DNA of 64,000 nt from assembly GCF_009830125.1 (NCBI RefSeq), contig NZ_WUPT01000001.1:1364001-1428000 (forward strand), written 5' to 3'. Positions 1-8,864 of this stretch are shown here, piece by piece (position 1 is the first letter of the stretch; every line of letters begins with the position of its first letter). The stretch comes from Kangsaoukella pontilimi. Lineage in GTDB: Bacteria > Pseudomonadota > Alphaproteobacteria > Rhodobacterales > Rhodobacteraceae. The notes under the pieces were generated by a model. The model worked only from the letters and a program-made list of their open reading frames with translations. It was not told where the DNA came from and did no database searches. The position numbers and the translations under genes were made by a program.

Positions 1-947
1 CAGCCCCAGAGCGCGATCAGATCATAGGCGACATGTGCCGCCGCCAGCGCGGTCATATTCGCGTGGTCGAAGGGGGGCGAGACCTCGACCACATCCGCGC
101 CAATCAGGTCGATCCCGGCCATTTCGCGCAACAGGCCAGGAACTTGCGCGCTCGTCAGCCCGCCCCAGACCGGCGTGCCTGTGCCGGGCGCATAGGCCGG
201 GTCGAAGGCGTCGATGTCGAAGGTCAGATAGACAGGACCATCGCCCAGAATGCGCCGCGCTTCGGCGGCGATGGCAACGGGCCCCTCGGCATGCACCCGC
301 CGCGCGTCGATCCGCGTGATGTCGAGCCAGGGCTCGTTCTCGACCCTGATTCCGATCTGAACCGACCGTTCGGGCACAATCAGCCCCTCGGCCACGGCCT
401 TGTAGACGAAGGTGCCATGGTCCACGCGGGACGGGTCATCGTCCACCCAGGTGTCGGAATGAGCGTCGAACTGCAACAGCGCCACCGGGCCGTGCCGCTT
501 CACATGCGCGCGAAGCGCCGCCAGTGTCGTCGAGTGATCGCCGCCAAGGCAAAGCGCCGCGGCACCCGCCTCCAGAATCGCCGCCACATGCGCCTCGATC
601 AGACAGGGCACCTCGCCCGGCTTGGCATAGTCGAAGGCCATGTCGCCGTAATCCGCGATGGCCAGCTCTTCCAGCGGCGAAAACCCCCAGCCATAGGGCG
701 GATCGCCCGCCATCAGCGTCGACGCCTCGCGGATCGCGCGCGGACCGAAGCGCGCACCCGGCCGATGGGTCACCGCCTGATCGAAAGGAAGCCCCGTGAC
801 GGCAAGGTCCACACCGCTCAGGTCCTTGGTGATCCGCCGCCTCAGGAAAGACGTCACACCGGCGAATACGTTCTCATAACCCAGCCCCCGATCCCCTTCG
901 CGGGTGATCGCGGCATCCACCTCGCTGGCGGCCTTGTCGAGCGACAT
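1..947 (-). CDS. speB: Agmatinase / ureohydrolase family protein (C-terminus cut by window edge)
   Basis: Metal-dependent ureohydrolase, most likely agmatinase (agmatine to putrescine plus urea) in polyamine synthesis, cytoplasmic. The start is the ATG at 947-945 and 315 codons are read before the frame runs off the left edge, so the stop is not visible. The family metal ligands are all present: GGDHS (His138), DAHSD (Asp161, His163, Asp165) and FDIDAFDP (Asp244, Asp246). About 315 residues is already close to the usual length, so little is missing. It is divergent from mazG with a 91-bp spacer. Substrate is inferred from family; an arginase or guanidino-acid hydrolase cannot be excluded. Confidence 0.9.
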   Translation of the reverse strand, partial: MSLDKAASEVDAAITREGDRGLGYENVFAGVTSFLRRRITKDLSGVDLAVTGLPFDQAVTHRPGARFGPRAIREASTLMAGDPPYGWGFSPLEELAIADYGDMAFDYAKPGEVPCLIEAHVAAILEAGAAALCLGGDHSTTLAALRAHVKRHGPVALLQFDAHSDTWVDDDPSRVDHGTFVYKAVAEGLIVPERSVQIGIRVENEPWLDITRIDARRVHAEGPVAIAAEARRILGDGPVYLTFDIDAFDPAYAPGTGTPVWGGLTSAQVPGLLREMAGIDLIGADVVEVSPPFDHANMTALAAAHVAYDLIALWG

Positions 948-1038
948 CTCTGATCCTTCTTGCCTCGCGCCGGACTGGACAGCACCGGCGCACCGTGACA
1001 GGTCGGAAGGACCGTTCCAGAAGCCTCGGGGAAAGTCC

Positions 1039-1860
1039 ATGTCCCAAGATGCCGATCCGATCCATGACGTGCCGGACGGCCTGCCGCGCCTGATCGAGGT
1101 GATGCGCCGCCTCCGGGACCCGGACGCCGGCTGCCCCTGGGATATCGAGCAGGATTTCGCCTCCATCGCCCCCTACACGATCGAGGAAGCCTACGAGGTC
1201 GCGGATGCGATCGAACGCGAATCTTGGGATGAACTCGAAGGCGAACTGGGCGATCTGCTCCTGCAGGTGGTCTACCACGCCCAAATGGCCAAGGAAGACG
1301 GCCGCTTCGATTTCGACAGCATCGCGCGGCGCATCGCCGCCAAGATGATCGACCGTCACCCCCATGTCTTCGGCACCGAAAGCCGCGACAAGACACCCGA
1401 ACAGCAGACCCGCGACTGGGAGACCGCCAAGGCCGCCGAACGCGAAAAGGCCGGGCGCACCGGGCTTCTCGACGACATCGCCCTGGGCCTCCCCGCCCTT
1501 CTCCGGGCGGTGAAACTCCAGAAACGCGCCGCCCGCGTCGGCTTCGACTGGCCCGACGCCACCCATGTCCTCGACAAGATCGCCGAGGAATGCACTGAAC
1601 TCACCGCAGCCCGCGACAGCTTAGACCAAGCACATCTGACCGAGGAAATGGGCGATCTCCTCTTCGTCATGGCCAACCTCGCCCGCCATCTCGGCATCGA
1701 CCCCGAAGCGGCCCTTCGCGGCGCCAACGCCAAATTCACCCGCCGCTTCGCTCATATCGAAGCCGAGCTGGCCAAAACGGGCCGCACCCCGGCAGACAGC
1801 GACCTTGCGGAAATGGACGCGCTCTGGGACGCCGCCAAGGCCCTCGAAAAGCGTCCCTGA
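1039..1860 (+). CDS. mazG: Nucleoside triphosphate pyrophosphohydrolase MazG
   Basis: Hydrolyses (d)NTPs to NMP and pyrophosphate, a house-cleaning role. The 273-residue product has two MazG domains: the first around residues 45-85 with E49/E50 of a TIEEAYE segment and an ELGDLLLQ metal site, the second around residues 175-235 with AEECTE and EEMGDLLF. I chose the ATG at 1039 rather than an earlier in-frame ATG at 904 because MSQDADPIHD leads straight into the conserved N-terminal PRLIEVMRRLRDP..GCPWD block and the longer form would overlap speB. A two-hairpin intergenic repeat follows the stop. Confidence 0.93.
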   Translation: MSQDADPIHDVPDGLPRLIEVMRRLRDPDAGCPWDIEQDFASIAPYTIEEAYEVADAIERESWDELEGELGDLLLQVVYHAQMAKEDGRFDFDSIARRIAAKMIDRHPHVFGTESRDKTPEQQTRDWETAKAAEREKAGRTGLLDDIALGLPALLRAVKLQKRAARVGFDWPDATHVLDKIAEECTELTAARDSLDQAHLTEEMGDLLFVMANLARHLGIDPEAALRGANAKFTRRFAHIEAELAKTGRTPADSDLAEMDALWDAAKALEKRP

Positions 1861-1935
1861 TCTTCTTCTGTTCGAAAAATACTCCAGGGTGAATTCGGCC
1901 GCGCCAGCGGCCGGAGAGGGGCAGCGCCCCTCGGG
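1861..1935. repeat. Two-hairpin intergenic repeat, copy 1
   Basis: The stretch after mazG reads TTCTGTTCGAAAAATACTCC, then a hairpin with GGCCGC/GCGGCC arms and a GCCA loop, then a hairpin with GAGGGGC/GCCCCTC arms. The same parts occur after eno (59965-60030) and in front of the desulfurase gene (45548-45617). Here the element is inverted with respect to mazG and the following transporter gene. It could act as a transcription stop or as an mRNA-stability element; function is inferred only from structure. Confidence 0.65.
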
Positions 1936-1936
1936 C

Positions 1937-1957
1937 AATTTTCCCCTGGAAAATTTT
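1937..1957. terminator. A/T-arm hairpin downstream of mazG
   Basis: Perfect inverted repeat AATTTTCC-CCT-GGAAAATT followed by TT. The arms are AT-rich, so the stem is weak, but it directly follows the two-hairpin repeat and precedes the promoter of the next gene. It could be a terminator for mazG or part of the regulatory region downstream. Confidence 0.35.
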
Positions 1958-1969
1958 CCCGATTGAAAA

Positions 1970-2007
1970 ACTCAGGTATTGACCCGACAAAAACACTCGG
2001 GTAATTC
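1970..2007 (+). promoter_or_regulatory. Candidate promoter with flanking direct repeats for the iron-binding protein gene
   Basis: A TTGACC -35 at 1979-1984 and a TAATTC -10 at 2002-2007 are separated by 17 bp. Two similar 11-mers, ACTCAGGTATT at 1970-1980 and ACTCGGGTAAT at 1995-2005 (9 of 11 identical, 25 bp apart), overlap the -35 and -10. An AGGAG ribosome binding site at 2027-2031 stands 6 nt before the ATG. The duplicated 11-mer is a plausible regulator site; no match to an Iron-Rhodo box is visible. Confidence 0.4.
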
Positions 2008-2037
2008 GCGGTCAATCGACACCAACAGGAGTTAACA

Positions 2038-3066
2038 ATGCGCGTTTCCCTGATCGCCCTCGCCGCCGCAGGCGCGGCCACCGCCATCCCGGCCTATGCC
2101 GACGAGGTGAATATCTATTCCTACCGCCAGCCCGAGCTGATCCAGCCGCTGCTTGACGCGTTCACCGCCGAAACCGGGATCGCCACCAACGTCGCCTTCG
2201 TCGACAAGGGCCTGGTCGAGCGTCTGCAGGCCGAAGGCCGCCGCTCGCCCGCCGACATCATCCTGACCGTCGACATCTCGCGCCTGACCGAAGCCAAGGA
2301 CGCCGGCGTCACCCGCCCCGTGGAAAGCGAGACGCTCGCCGCCAACATCCCGCCCGCGCTCCGCGACACAGACAATCACTGGTTCGGCCTGACCACCCGC
2401 GCGCGCATCGTCTATGCCTCGAAGGACCGCGTCGCCGAAGGTGAAATCACCACCTACGAAGACCTCGCCGATCCCAAGTGGAAAGGCCGCATCTGCACCC
2501 GCTCGGGCACCCATGTCTATACGCTCGGCCTTCTCTCGGCCGTTATCGAGCACAACGGTGAAGAAGCCGCCGAGACCTGGCTCACCGGCCTCCGCGAAAA
2601 CCTCGCCAAGGACCCCGAGGGCAACGACCGCGCGCAGGTCAAGTCGATCTGGGCCGGCGAATGCGACATCTCGCTCGGCAACACCTATTACATGGGCGCG
2701 ATGCTGGACGATCCCGAGCAGCAGGAATGGGCGAACTCGGTCCGGATCGACTTCCCGACCTTCGCCGACAATGGCAAGACCCACGTGAACATCTCGGGCG
2801 TCGCCATGACCGCCAGCGCACCCAACGAGGAAGAAGCCCTCAAGTTCATGGAGTTCCTGACCTCGCCCGAGGCGCAGCGGATCTATTCGTCGGTCGTGAA
2901 CGAATACCCGACCCGCCCCGACGCCGAAATCGACGCGCGCGTGGCAAGCTGGGGCGCGTTCACCGCAGATGACACACCGCTGACCGATATCGCTTCGCAC
3001 CGCGCCGAAGCGCTCAAGATGGTCGAGCGTGTCGACTTCGACGGCGGCGCCGGCACCGACAGCTAA
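2038..3066 (+). CDS. Periplasmic ferric-iron ABC transporter substrate-binding protein (FutA/FbpA type)
   Basis: A 342-residue binding protein of the iron(III)/2-aminoethylphosphonate group. A signal peptide (residues 1-21, hydrophobic core LIALAAAGAATA, cleavage after AYA) precedes DEVNIYSYRQP, the family opening strand with Tyr27 and Tyr29. A Tyr-Tyr pair at residues 217-218 (NTYYMG) matches the tyrosines that coordinate iron in this family. The start is fixed by AGGAG six bases upstream. No permease or ATPase gene lies beside it; the next gene is a nucleoside hydrolase. Iron as ligand is inferred from these tyrosines. Confidence 0.88.
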   Translation: MRVSLIALAAAGAATAIPAYADEVNIYSYRQPELIQPLLDAFTAETGIATNVAFVDKGLVERLQAEGRRSPADIILTVDISRLTEAKDAGVTRPVESETLAANIPPALRDTDNHWFGLTTRARIVYASKDRVAEGEITTYEDLADPKWKGRICTRSGTHVYTLGLLSAVIEHNGEEAAETWLTGLRENLAKDPEGNDRAQVKSIWAGECDISLGNTYYMGAMLDDPEQQEWANSVRIDFPTFADNGKTHVNISGVAMTASAPNEEEALKFMEFLTSPEAQRIYSSVVNEYPTRPDAEIDARVASWGAFTADDTPLTDIASHRAEALKMVERVDFDGGAGTDS

Positions 3067-3158
3067 GCGCCTGAAATACCCTTACCAGTCTCCGTTGCAC
3101 ACCACTGGACAAGGGCACGGGGCGCCGTCACTCTCCATCCCCTGAGCAGGAGAGACAG

Positions 3159-4100
3159 ATGGCGCCCCGTAATATCATCATCGACACAGACCCCGGCCAG
3201 GACGACGCGGTTGCGATCCTTCTGGCGCTCGCCTCGCCCGAGGATGTGAACGTCCTTGGCGTCGTGGCCGTCGCGGGCAACGTCCCCCTTCCGCTGACAG
3301 AGAAAAACGCCAGGATTGTCTGCGAACTGGCGGGGCGACCCGACATCCCCGTTTACGCCGGTTGCGATGCCCCGCTCAGGCGCAAGCTGGTCACGGCAGA
3401 GCACGTGCACGGAAAGACCGGGCTCGACGGACCGCCTCTGCCCGAACCGACGATGCCGCTTCAGGACCAGCACGGCGTCGATTTCATCATCGAGACGCTT
3501 CGCCGCGAACCTGCGGGCAGCGTGACGCTGGTGCCCGTCGGCCCGCTCACGAACATCGCCACCGCCTTTCAGCGCGCCCCTGATATCGTCGGACGCGTGG
3601 CCGAGATCGTGCTGATGGGGGGCGCCTATTTCGAGGTGGGCAACATCACGCCCGCCGCCGAGTTCAACATCTATGTCGACCCCGAAGCGGCTGATATCGT
3701 GTTCAAATCCGGCGCCGAAATCGTGGTCATGCCGCTCGACGTCACGCACAAGGCGCTGACCAGCGCCGCATGGATCGACGAGATGCGCGGCCTCGGCACG
3801 CCCGTGGGCGACATGGTCGCCGCCTGGACCGATTTCTTCGAGCGCTTCGATATGGAGAAATACGGCTCCGAGGGCGCGCCGCTTCACGATCCCTGCACCG
3901 TCGCATATCTGATAAATCCCGGCCTGTTTTCGGGACGCCGGATCAATGTCGAGATCGAGACCACGTCCGAACTGACGCTTGGCATGACGGTCGCGGACTG
4001 GTGGGGTGTCACCGACCGGCCCGCCAACGCGATGTTCATGGGCGACGTGGACCGCGACGGTTTCTTCGCGCTTCTGACCGAACGCCTGAAACGCCTGTGA
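3159..4100 (+). CDS. Inosine/uridine-preferring nucleoside hydrolase
   Basis: Splits nucleosides into base and ribose for purine/pyrimidine salvage. The N-terminal calcium-binding signature DTDPGQDDA is at residues 9-17, and the C-terminal HDPCTVAYL segment (His243, Asp244) supplies further metal and catalytic residues. Length 313 residues is typical. It heads a tight trio: its stop overlaps the GTG start of the GrpB-family gene (GTGA). Base preference cannot be read from the sequence. Confidence 0.92.
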   Translation: MAPRNIIIDTDPGQDDAVAILLALASPEDVNVLGVVAVAGNVPLPLTEKNARIVCELAGRPDIPVYAGCDAPLRRKLVTAEHVHGKTGLDGPPLPEPTMPLQDQHGVDFIIETLRREPAGSVTLVPVGPLTNIATAFQRAPDIVGRVAEIVLMGGAYFEVGNITPAAEFNIYVDPEAADIVFKSGAEIVVMPLDVTHKALTSAAWIDEMRGLGTPVGDMVAAWTDFFERFDMEKYGSEGAPLHDPCTVAYLINPGLFSGRRINVEIETTSELTLGMTVADWWGVTDRPANAMFMGDVDRDGFFALLTERLKRL

Positions 4101-4606
4101 GCCTGCTCTCGCCGCCCGATCCCGAGTGGCCCTCGCAGGCAGCACACGAGATCGCCCGCTGGCGCGCGACCGTCCCCGGCCTCGTCACGGTCCACCACAT
4201 CGGATCGACCTCTATTCCCGGCCTGCCCGCCAAGCCTATCATCGACCTTTTGCCGGTCTTCACCGACGACGCCGCGCGCGATGACGCAGGCGGCGCAGTG
4301 CAGGCGATGGGCTACGAATGGATGGGCGCCTACGGCCTGCCGGGCCGCGCCTATTGTCGCCTGATCGATCCCGAGACCGGCATCCGGCGATTTCATGCGC
4401 ATGGCTATTCTCAAGACCACCCGGATATCAGACGCCACCTTGCCTTTCGCGACGCGCTTCGCGACAACGCAGCCCTGCGCGCGGCCTATACCTCGGTCAA
4501 GGCCGCCTGCGCGGCGCGTCACCCGGAGGGCGGCGCCGACTACGGAGCCTGCAAGAGCGGGTGGATCGACAAGGCCGAGCGCCGCGCATTGGAGCGATTG
4601 ACATGA
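4097..4606 (+). CDS. GrpB family protein (nucleotidyltransferase-like fold)
   Basis: A 169-residue GrpB/UPF0157 protein. The family signature HIGSTSIPGLPAKPIIDLL starts at residue 34. I chose the GTG at 4097 because it overlaps the previous stop as GTGA in the correct frame and leaves a complete N-terminal domain. The stop overlaps the next start as ATGA, so all three genes are probably translationally coupled. The family resembles nucleotidyltransferases and its biochemical role is not settled. Confidence 0.85.
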   Translation: MSLLSPPDPEWPSQAAHEIARWRATVPGLVTVHHIGSTSIPGLPAKPIIDLLPVFTDDAARDDAGGAVQAMGYEWMGAYGLPGRAYCRLIDPETGIRRFHAHGYSQDHPDIRRHLAFRDALRDNAALRAAYTSVKAACAARHPEGGADYGACKSGWIDKAERRALERLT

Positions 4607-5043
4607 GCCGCCTGCACCTCGCCACACCCGACGACCTGCCCCGGCTCGACGGGATGGTTGCCCAGTACCACGCGCTCGAAGGGATCGAGAGCGACGAGGA
4701 ACACCGCCGCACCGCGCTGATGCCGCTTCTCGAAGGCTCGCCCCACGGCGCGGTCTGGCTGATTGGGCCGCGCATGTCGCCCGTGGGCTATGTCGCGATT
4801 TCCTTCGGCTGGTCCATTGAACTGGGCGGGATGGAAAGCTTCATCGACGAAATCTGGCTCCGCGACGCGGTGCGCGGCAGAGGCATGGGCGGCGAGGCAC
4901 TGGGCGAACTTTTGAAGACGCTGGACGAGGTCGGCATCAAGGCGCTTCATCTAGAGGTCTCCGAAGGCAACCCTGCCGAACGTCTCTACCGCCGGCTCGG
5001 TTTCCGCCGCCGGGATTTCGCGCTGATGACCCGCATGGCATAA
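4603..5043 (+). CDS. GNAT family N-acetyltransferase
   Basis: A 146-residue single-domain GNAT enzyme. Acetyl-CoA-binding motif A is visible as RDAVRGRGMGGEALGEL near residues 88-104, followed by HLEVSEGNPAERLYRRLGF, the usual motif B with the Asn and Tyr positions. The ATG at 4603 overlaps the GrpB-family stop (ATGA). The acceptor substrate is unknown. It is last in the trio with the nucleoside hydrolase; the functional connection is not evident. Confidence 0.88.
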   Translation: MSRLHLATPDDLPRLDGMVAQYHALEGIESDEEHRRTALMPLLEGSPHGAVWLIGPRMSPVGYVAISFGWSIELGGMESFIDEIWLRDAVRGRGMGGEALGELLKTLDEVGIKALHLEVSEGNPAERLYRRLGFRRRDFALMTRMA

Positions 5044-5052
5044 TCCGCCGCC

Positions 5053-5072
5053 GGCCCTCTGGGACAGAGGCC
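5053..5072 (+). terminator. Possible weak terminator after the GNAT gene
   Basis: Inverted repeat GGCC(C)TCTG-GGA-CAGAGGCC with one bulged base lies 10 nt after the GNAT stop and is followed by AAAGCTGC, not a T tract. It could be a Rho-independent stop of poor quality or simply a structured leader of selO. Confidence 0.3.
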
Positions 5073-5095
5073 AAAGCTGCATTATCTAAAGGCGT

Positions 5096-6532
5096 ATGAT
5101 GCTGACGATGCACTTCGACAATTCCTACGGACGCCTGCCCGAGCGGTTCTATACACGGATGCCGCCGACGCCGGTCTCAGCCCCGGCCCTCATCAAGGTG
5201 AACACCGCCCTCGCAAAACGCCTCGGCATCGACCCGGACGCGCTTTCCAGCCACGAAGGCGTCGCGGCGCTGGCCGGAAACGCGGTCCCCGAAGGCGCCG
5301 ACCCGCTGGCGCAGGTCTATGCCGGGCACCAGTTCGGCGGCTTCTCGCCCCGTCTGGGCGATGGCCGTGCACTTCTGCTGGGCGAGGTCTTGGCCCCCGA
5401 CGGCGCGCGGTTCGACATTCAGCTCAAGGGCTCCGGCCCCACGCCCTATTCCCGCATGGGCGACGGGCGCGCGTGGCTCGGGCCCGTGCTGCGCGAATAC
5501 CTCGTCTCCGAGGCGATGGAGGCGCTTGGCGTCCCCACCACCCGCGCCCTCGCCGCTGTTCTGACCGGCGACACCGTGGTCCGCGAGGCTCCGCTGCCCG
5601 GCGCGGTTCTGACCCGCGTTGCAGCGAGCCATATCCGCGTCGGCACCTTCCAGTATTTCGCAAGCCAGGGCGACCACGACGCCCTTCGCGACCTGACCGA
5701 GCATGCCATCGCCCGCCACGCCCCTGACGCTGACGGGCCGCTCGGTCTTCTGGCAGAGGTCACGCGCCGTCAGGCCAGCCTTATCGCCCGGTGGATGGGC
5801 CTCGGTTTCATCCACGGCGTGATGAACACCGACAACATGACCATCTCGGGCGAGACCATCGACTACGGCCCCTGCGCCTTCATGGACGCGTATCACCCGA
5901 TGCGTGTGTTCTCGTCCATCGACACAGGCGGGCGCTATGCCTATGCGCGCCAGCCCGATATTGCGCTCTGGAACCTCGCGCAGCTTGCCACCTCGCTTTT
6001 GCTGATCATGGGCGAGGACAAGGACGCCGCGCTAGAGGCCGCGCAAGGCGTTATCGACGGCTTCCCCGACCTCTTCCGCGCAGAGTGGCTGCGCATCTTC
6101 CGCGCCAAGATCGGCCTGACCACGATCGAGGACGGCGACACCGCGCTGATCCATCGGCTGCTCGACGTCATGGCGGCGGGCGGATCGGATTTCACGAATA
6201 CCTTCAGGGCTTTGCACAGCGACGTTGCTGCAGACCAGTTCGCGGACCGCGACGCCTTCGAAGACTGGGCGCGGGAGTGGCGCGACCGATTGGAGCGCGA
6301 GGACGCAACGCCCGAGGACCGCGCCGCTACGATGGACCGCGTGAACCCTGCCGTGATTCCCCGGACCCATCGCATCGAAGAGGCGATTCAGGCCGGTGTC
6401 GCGGGCGATTTCGAGCCCTTCGAGGCGCTTCTTGCCACACTCGCGAGGCCGTTCGACGTGCCGGAAAATACCGCGCTCATGCGTCCGCCCACCGAAGACG
6501 AGGTCGTGCCTCAGACCTTCTGCGGGACCTGA
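5096..6532 (+). CDS. selO: Protein adenylyltransferase SelO (YdiU/UPF0061)
   Basis: Pseudokinase that transfers AMP from ATP to protein side chains and is linked to redox stress in studied members. Conserved blocks are [18 protein letters not shown] (near residue 80), the [21 protein letters not shown] loop, [10 protein letters not shown] (metal-binding catalytic region) and [10 protein letters not shown]. It ends in TFCGT, the C-terminal Cys seen in this family. 478 residues is typical. The start may be 5096, 5099 or 5108, which lie in one frame. Its last 22 bases overlap convergently with the EamA gene. Confidence 0.92.
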   Translation: MMLTMHFDNSYGRLPERFYTRMPPTPVSAPALIKVNTALAKRLGIDPDALSSHEGVAALAGNAVPEGADPLAQVYAGHQFGGFSPRLGDGRALLLGEVLAPDGARFDIQLKGSGPTPYSRMGDGRAWLGPVLREYLVSEAMEALGVPTTRALAAVLTGDTVVREAPLPGAVLTRVAASHIRVGTFQYFASQGDHDALRDLTEHAIARHAPDADGPLGLLAEVTRRQASLIARWMGLGFIHGVMNTDNMTISGETIDYGPCAFMDAYHPMRVFSSIDTGGRYAYARQPDIALWNLAQLATSLLLIMGEDKDAALEAAQGVIDGFPDLFRAEWLRIFRAKIGLTTIEDGDTALIHRLLDVMAAGGSDFTNTFRALHSDVAADQFADRDAFEDWAREWRDRLEREDATPEDRAATMDRVNPAVIPRTHRIEEAIQAGVAGDFEPFEALLATLARPFDVPENTALMRPPTEDEVVPQTFCGT

Positions 6533-7428
6533 GCCCTGGGGCGCGTGTTCAAAAGCACCAGCCCCAGGCAGACCAGCCCGAGCGCGGCCACGATCGGCAC
6601 CCCGAGCGGTTCGTCGAGGATGGCCCATCCGAAGAGCACCCCGAAGATCGGCGTAAGAAAACTGAACGCGGCGACACTGGACGCCGGGTAGATCGTCAGC
6701 AGCCAGAGCCAGAAGGCGTATCCCGCGAAGGCGATGACCACGATCTGAAAACCCAGCCCCCAGAGGTGGATCGGCGCAAGGTCCCGGACGAGGTCACCGA
6801 AGAGCGGCGCGACCGCCAGAAGCACCACCGCCGAGACACCCACCTGCCAGACAAGCTGCCGGTCGGGCGCCACGTGGGAAAGGCCCGTCCGCGCGATGAA
6901 GGCGATCAGCGCCCAAGCGAATGACGCCACAAGCGTCAGCGCGTCGCCCAGAAGCGATGCCTCGCCCTCGGCCCCGGCACCCCGCCAGAGAATCGCGATA
7001 ACTACGCCCAAGAAGGCGAGGACAAGTCCAAGCGCGCGTGTGGGAGACAGCCGGTCACCCGGTATCCAGATATGGGACATGACCGCCAGGAACAGCGGCA
7101 TCGTGTAGAACAGAACGCTCACCCGCGTCACGGTGGTGAGATCGAGCGCGATGAAAAGACAGATGAACTCTGCCGCAAAGGCCAGCCCGATCAGCACGCC
7201 GGGCCGCCAGTCCGCACCGGACAAGCCCATCGGCCGCCCCCTCAGCCGAAACCAGAGCGCCAGACAAAGAAACGATCCCGCCGAGCGCAACCCGGCGAAG
7301 AACACCGGTTGCAAGCCTTCGTTCACCACGGCGATTACCACCTGGTTGAAGGCGAGAAGCACCGAAAAGGCGACAAGCGCCAGGGCGCCCGCGCTGTCTA
7401 TGCGGTCTTTGGTCGGCATGGGTGCCAC
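6511..7428 (-). CDS. EamA/DMT-superfamily transporter
   Basis: A 305-residue inner-membrane protein with about ten hydrophobic segments arranged as two EamA repeats, the second starting near residue 165 ([19 protein letters not shown]). Such proteins export metabolites or amino acids; nothing in the sequence fixes the substrate. The ATG at 7428 or the one three codons inside (7419) could be the start. It converges on selO and overlaps its stop by 22 bp. Confidence 0.85.
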   Translation of the reverse strand: MAPMPTKDRIDSAGALALVAFSVLLAFNQVVIAVVNEGLQPVFFAGLRSAGSFLCLALWFRLRGRPMGLSGADWRPGVLIGLAFAAEFICLFIALDLTTVTRVSVLFYTMPLFLAVMSHIWIPGDRLSPTRALGLVLAFLGVVIAILWRGAGAEGEASLLGDALTLVASFAWALIAFIARTGLSHVAPDRQLVWQVGVSAVVLLAVAPLFGDLVRDLAPIHLWGLGFQIVVIAFAGYAFWLWLLTIYPASSVAAFSFLTPIFGVLFGWAILDEPLGVPIVAALGLVCLGLVLLNTRPRAQVPQKV

Positions 7429-7517
7429 CTGCCCTTTTGCGCCGGAAGTGACAAGAGGGACCTTGCCTCCGCCGCGGCTTCCACCGATGGTCCGCCCGCG
7501 CGAGTAAGGAGCCGCAG

Positions 7518-8378
7518 ATGACCGAATACCTTGTCTACGACGTGTTCAGCGACCGGCCCTTCGCCGGCAACCCCTTGGCGGTCATTCCGGATGCCTCCGG
7601 CCTGCCAGAGGCGTCGCTTCAGAAGATCGCGCGCGAGTTCAATTTCTCGGAAACCACTTTCGTCTTCCCACCCGATGCGCCCGAGCATCATGCCCGCGTC
7701 CGCATCTTCACGCCGACGCAGGAAATTCCCTTTGCGGGCCACCCGACCATCGGCACGGCCGTCGCGCTGTCCGCGCTCGGTCGCATCCCGGCAGAGGCGT
7801 ATCTTGAGCTTGGCGTCGGCCCGATCCCCGTCAGGGTCGACGGGTCCAGGGCATCCTTCGTGACCGAAGTGCCGCTTCAGACATGGGACAGCATGACGGT
7901 CGAGGATGTGGCCGTCGCAGCCGGGCTGACGCCTGAGGACATCCGCACCGACCGGCACGCTCCCGTGATCGCGTCCGTGGGCCTGCCTTTCGCCGTGGTC
8001 GAGCTGACCGATCGCGAGACGCTGGCGCGCGCCGCTCCCAATGCGGCCGCTTTTCAGGCGTTTCGCGGGTTCTGGCCGGGAAGCACGCATTTCGACCTTC
8101 TGATCTACGTGCGAAACGGCAATCGGATCGACGCGCGCATGTTCGCGCCTCTGGACGGCGTGCCCGAAGATCCCGCCACCGGCAGCGCCGCCTGCGCGCT
8201 TGCCGCCTATCTCGGCACGCTGGACGGACAAAGCGCGACATTCGATGTGCGGCAGGGCGACGACATGGGCCGCCCCAGCCGCATCACTGCCGAAGTCACC
8301 CATGAGGACGGACAGCATCGCTCTGTCCGGATCTCCGGCGAAGCGACACGGGTTATGGCGGGCCGGCTGACCCTTTGA
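7518..8378 (+). CDS. PhzF family isomerase-like protein
   Basis: A 286-residue protein of the PhzF/diaminopimelate-epimerase fold. It keeps the N-terminal VFSDRPFAGNPLAV, the NFSETTFV segment with the Glu used as the acid/base residue in PhzF, PFAGHPTIGTAVAL and the C-terminal DPATGSAACALAAYL. No phenazine genes are nearby, so it is a stand-alone housekeeping member of unknown substrate. A GGAGCC sequence stands before the ATG. Confidence 0.9.
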   Translation: MTEYLVYDVFSDRPFAGNPLAVIPDASGLPEASLQKIAREFNFSETTFVFPPDAPEHHARVRIFTPTQEIPFAGHPTIGTAVALSALGRIPAEAYLELGVGPIPVRVDGSRASFVTEVPLQTWDSMTVEDVAVAAGLTPEDIRTDRHAPVIASVGLPFAVVELTDRETLARAAPNAAAFQAFRGFWPGSTHFDLLIYVRNGNRIDARMFAPLDGVPEDPATGSAACALAAYLGTLDGQSATFDVRQGDDMGRPSRITAEVTHEDGQHRSVRISGEATRVMAGRLTL

Positions 8379-8447
8379 GAGGGGTTTGCCAGCCTCGCCC
8401 CGCCACGCTAGAACGGACCCCCGAAGCAGCCGAGGGAACCCGAACCG

Positions 8448-8855
8448 GTGGATACGATCATCGACAGATGCGAGGCGCAGGGCCTCCGCCTGACCGAACA
8501 GCGCCGCACCATCGCCACCGTGCTGGAAGACGCGGACGATCACCCGGACGTGGAAGAACTCTACGCCCGCGCCAGCAGCATCGACCCGCGGATTTCGCTC
8601 GCCACCGTGTACCGGACCGTCAAGCTGTTCGAAGAGGCGGGCATCCTTGAAAAGCTCGATTTCCGGGACGGGCGCGCCCGCTACGAGGATGCAGACCGCG
8701 ACCATCATGACCATCTGATCGACCTGCATTCGGGTGAGGTCATCGAGTTCGTGGATGAGGAAATCGAGGCCCTTCAGGAGCGGATCGCAGAGAAGCTCGG
8801 CTACGAGTTGAAGGGCCACAGGCTGGAGCTTTACGGGGTCCCGCGCAAAAGCTGA
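8448..8855 (+). CDS. fur: Fur-family metalloregulator (Fur/Mur type)
   Basis: A 135-residue DNA-binding repressor responsive to divalent metal. A winged-helix domain (residues 1-80) holds the recognition helix SLATVYRTVKLFEEAG at 50-65; the dimerisation domain has the HHDH metal cluster (His86, His87, His89). The two cysteines of classical Fur that hold structural zinc are replaced by Asp92 and Ser95 (HLIDLHSGE), as in the Mur-type regulators of alphaproteobacteria, which respond mainly to manganese. The start is a GTG preceded by GAGGGAA. Confidence 0.88.
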   Translation: MDTIIDRCEAQGLRLTEQRRTIATVLEDADDHPDVEELYARASSIDPRISLATVYRTVKLFEEAGILEKLDFRDGRARYEDADRDHHDHLIDLHSGEVIEFVDEEIEALQERIAEKLGYELKGHRLELYGVPRKS

Positions 8856-8864
8856 CCGCCCGGC

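Noticed and set aside
7518-8378. Phenazine biosynthesis gene phzF
   Set aside because: No other phz genes; the PhzF fold is widespread outside phenazine synthesis.
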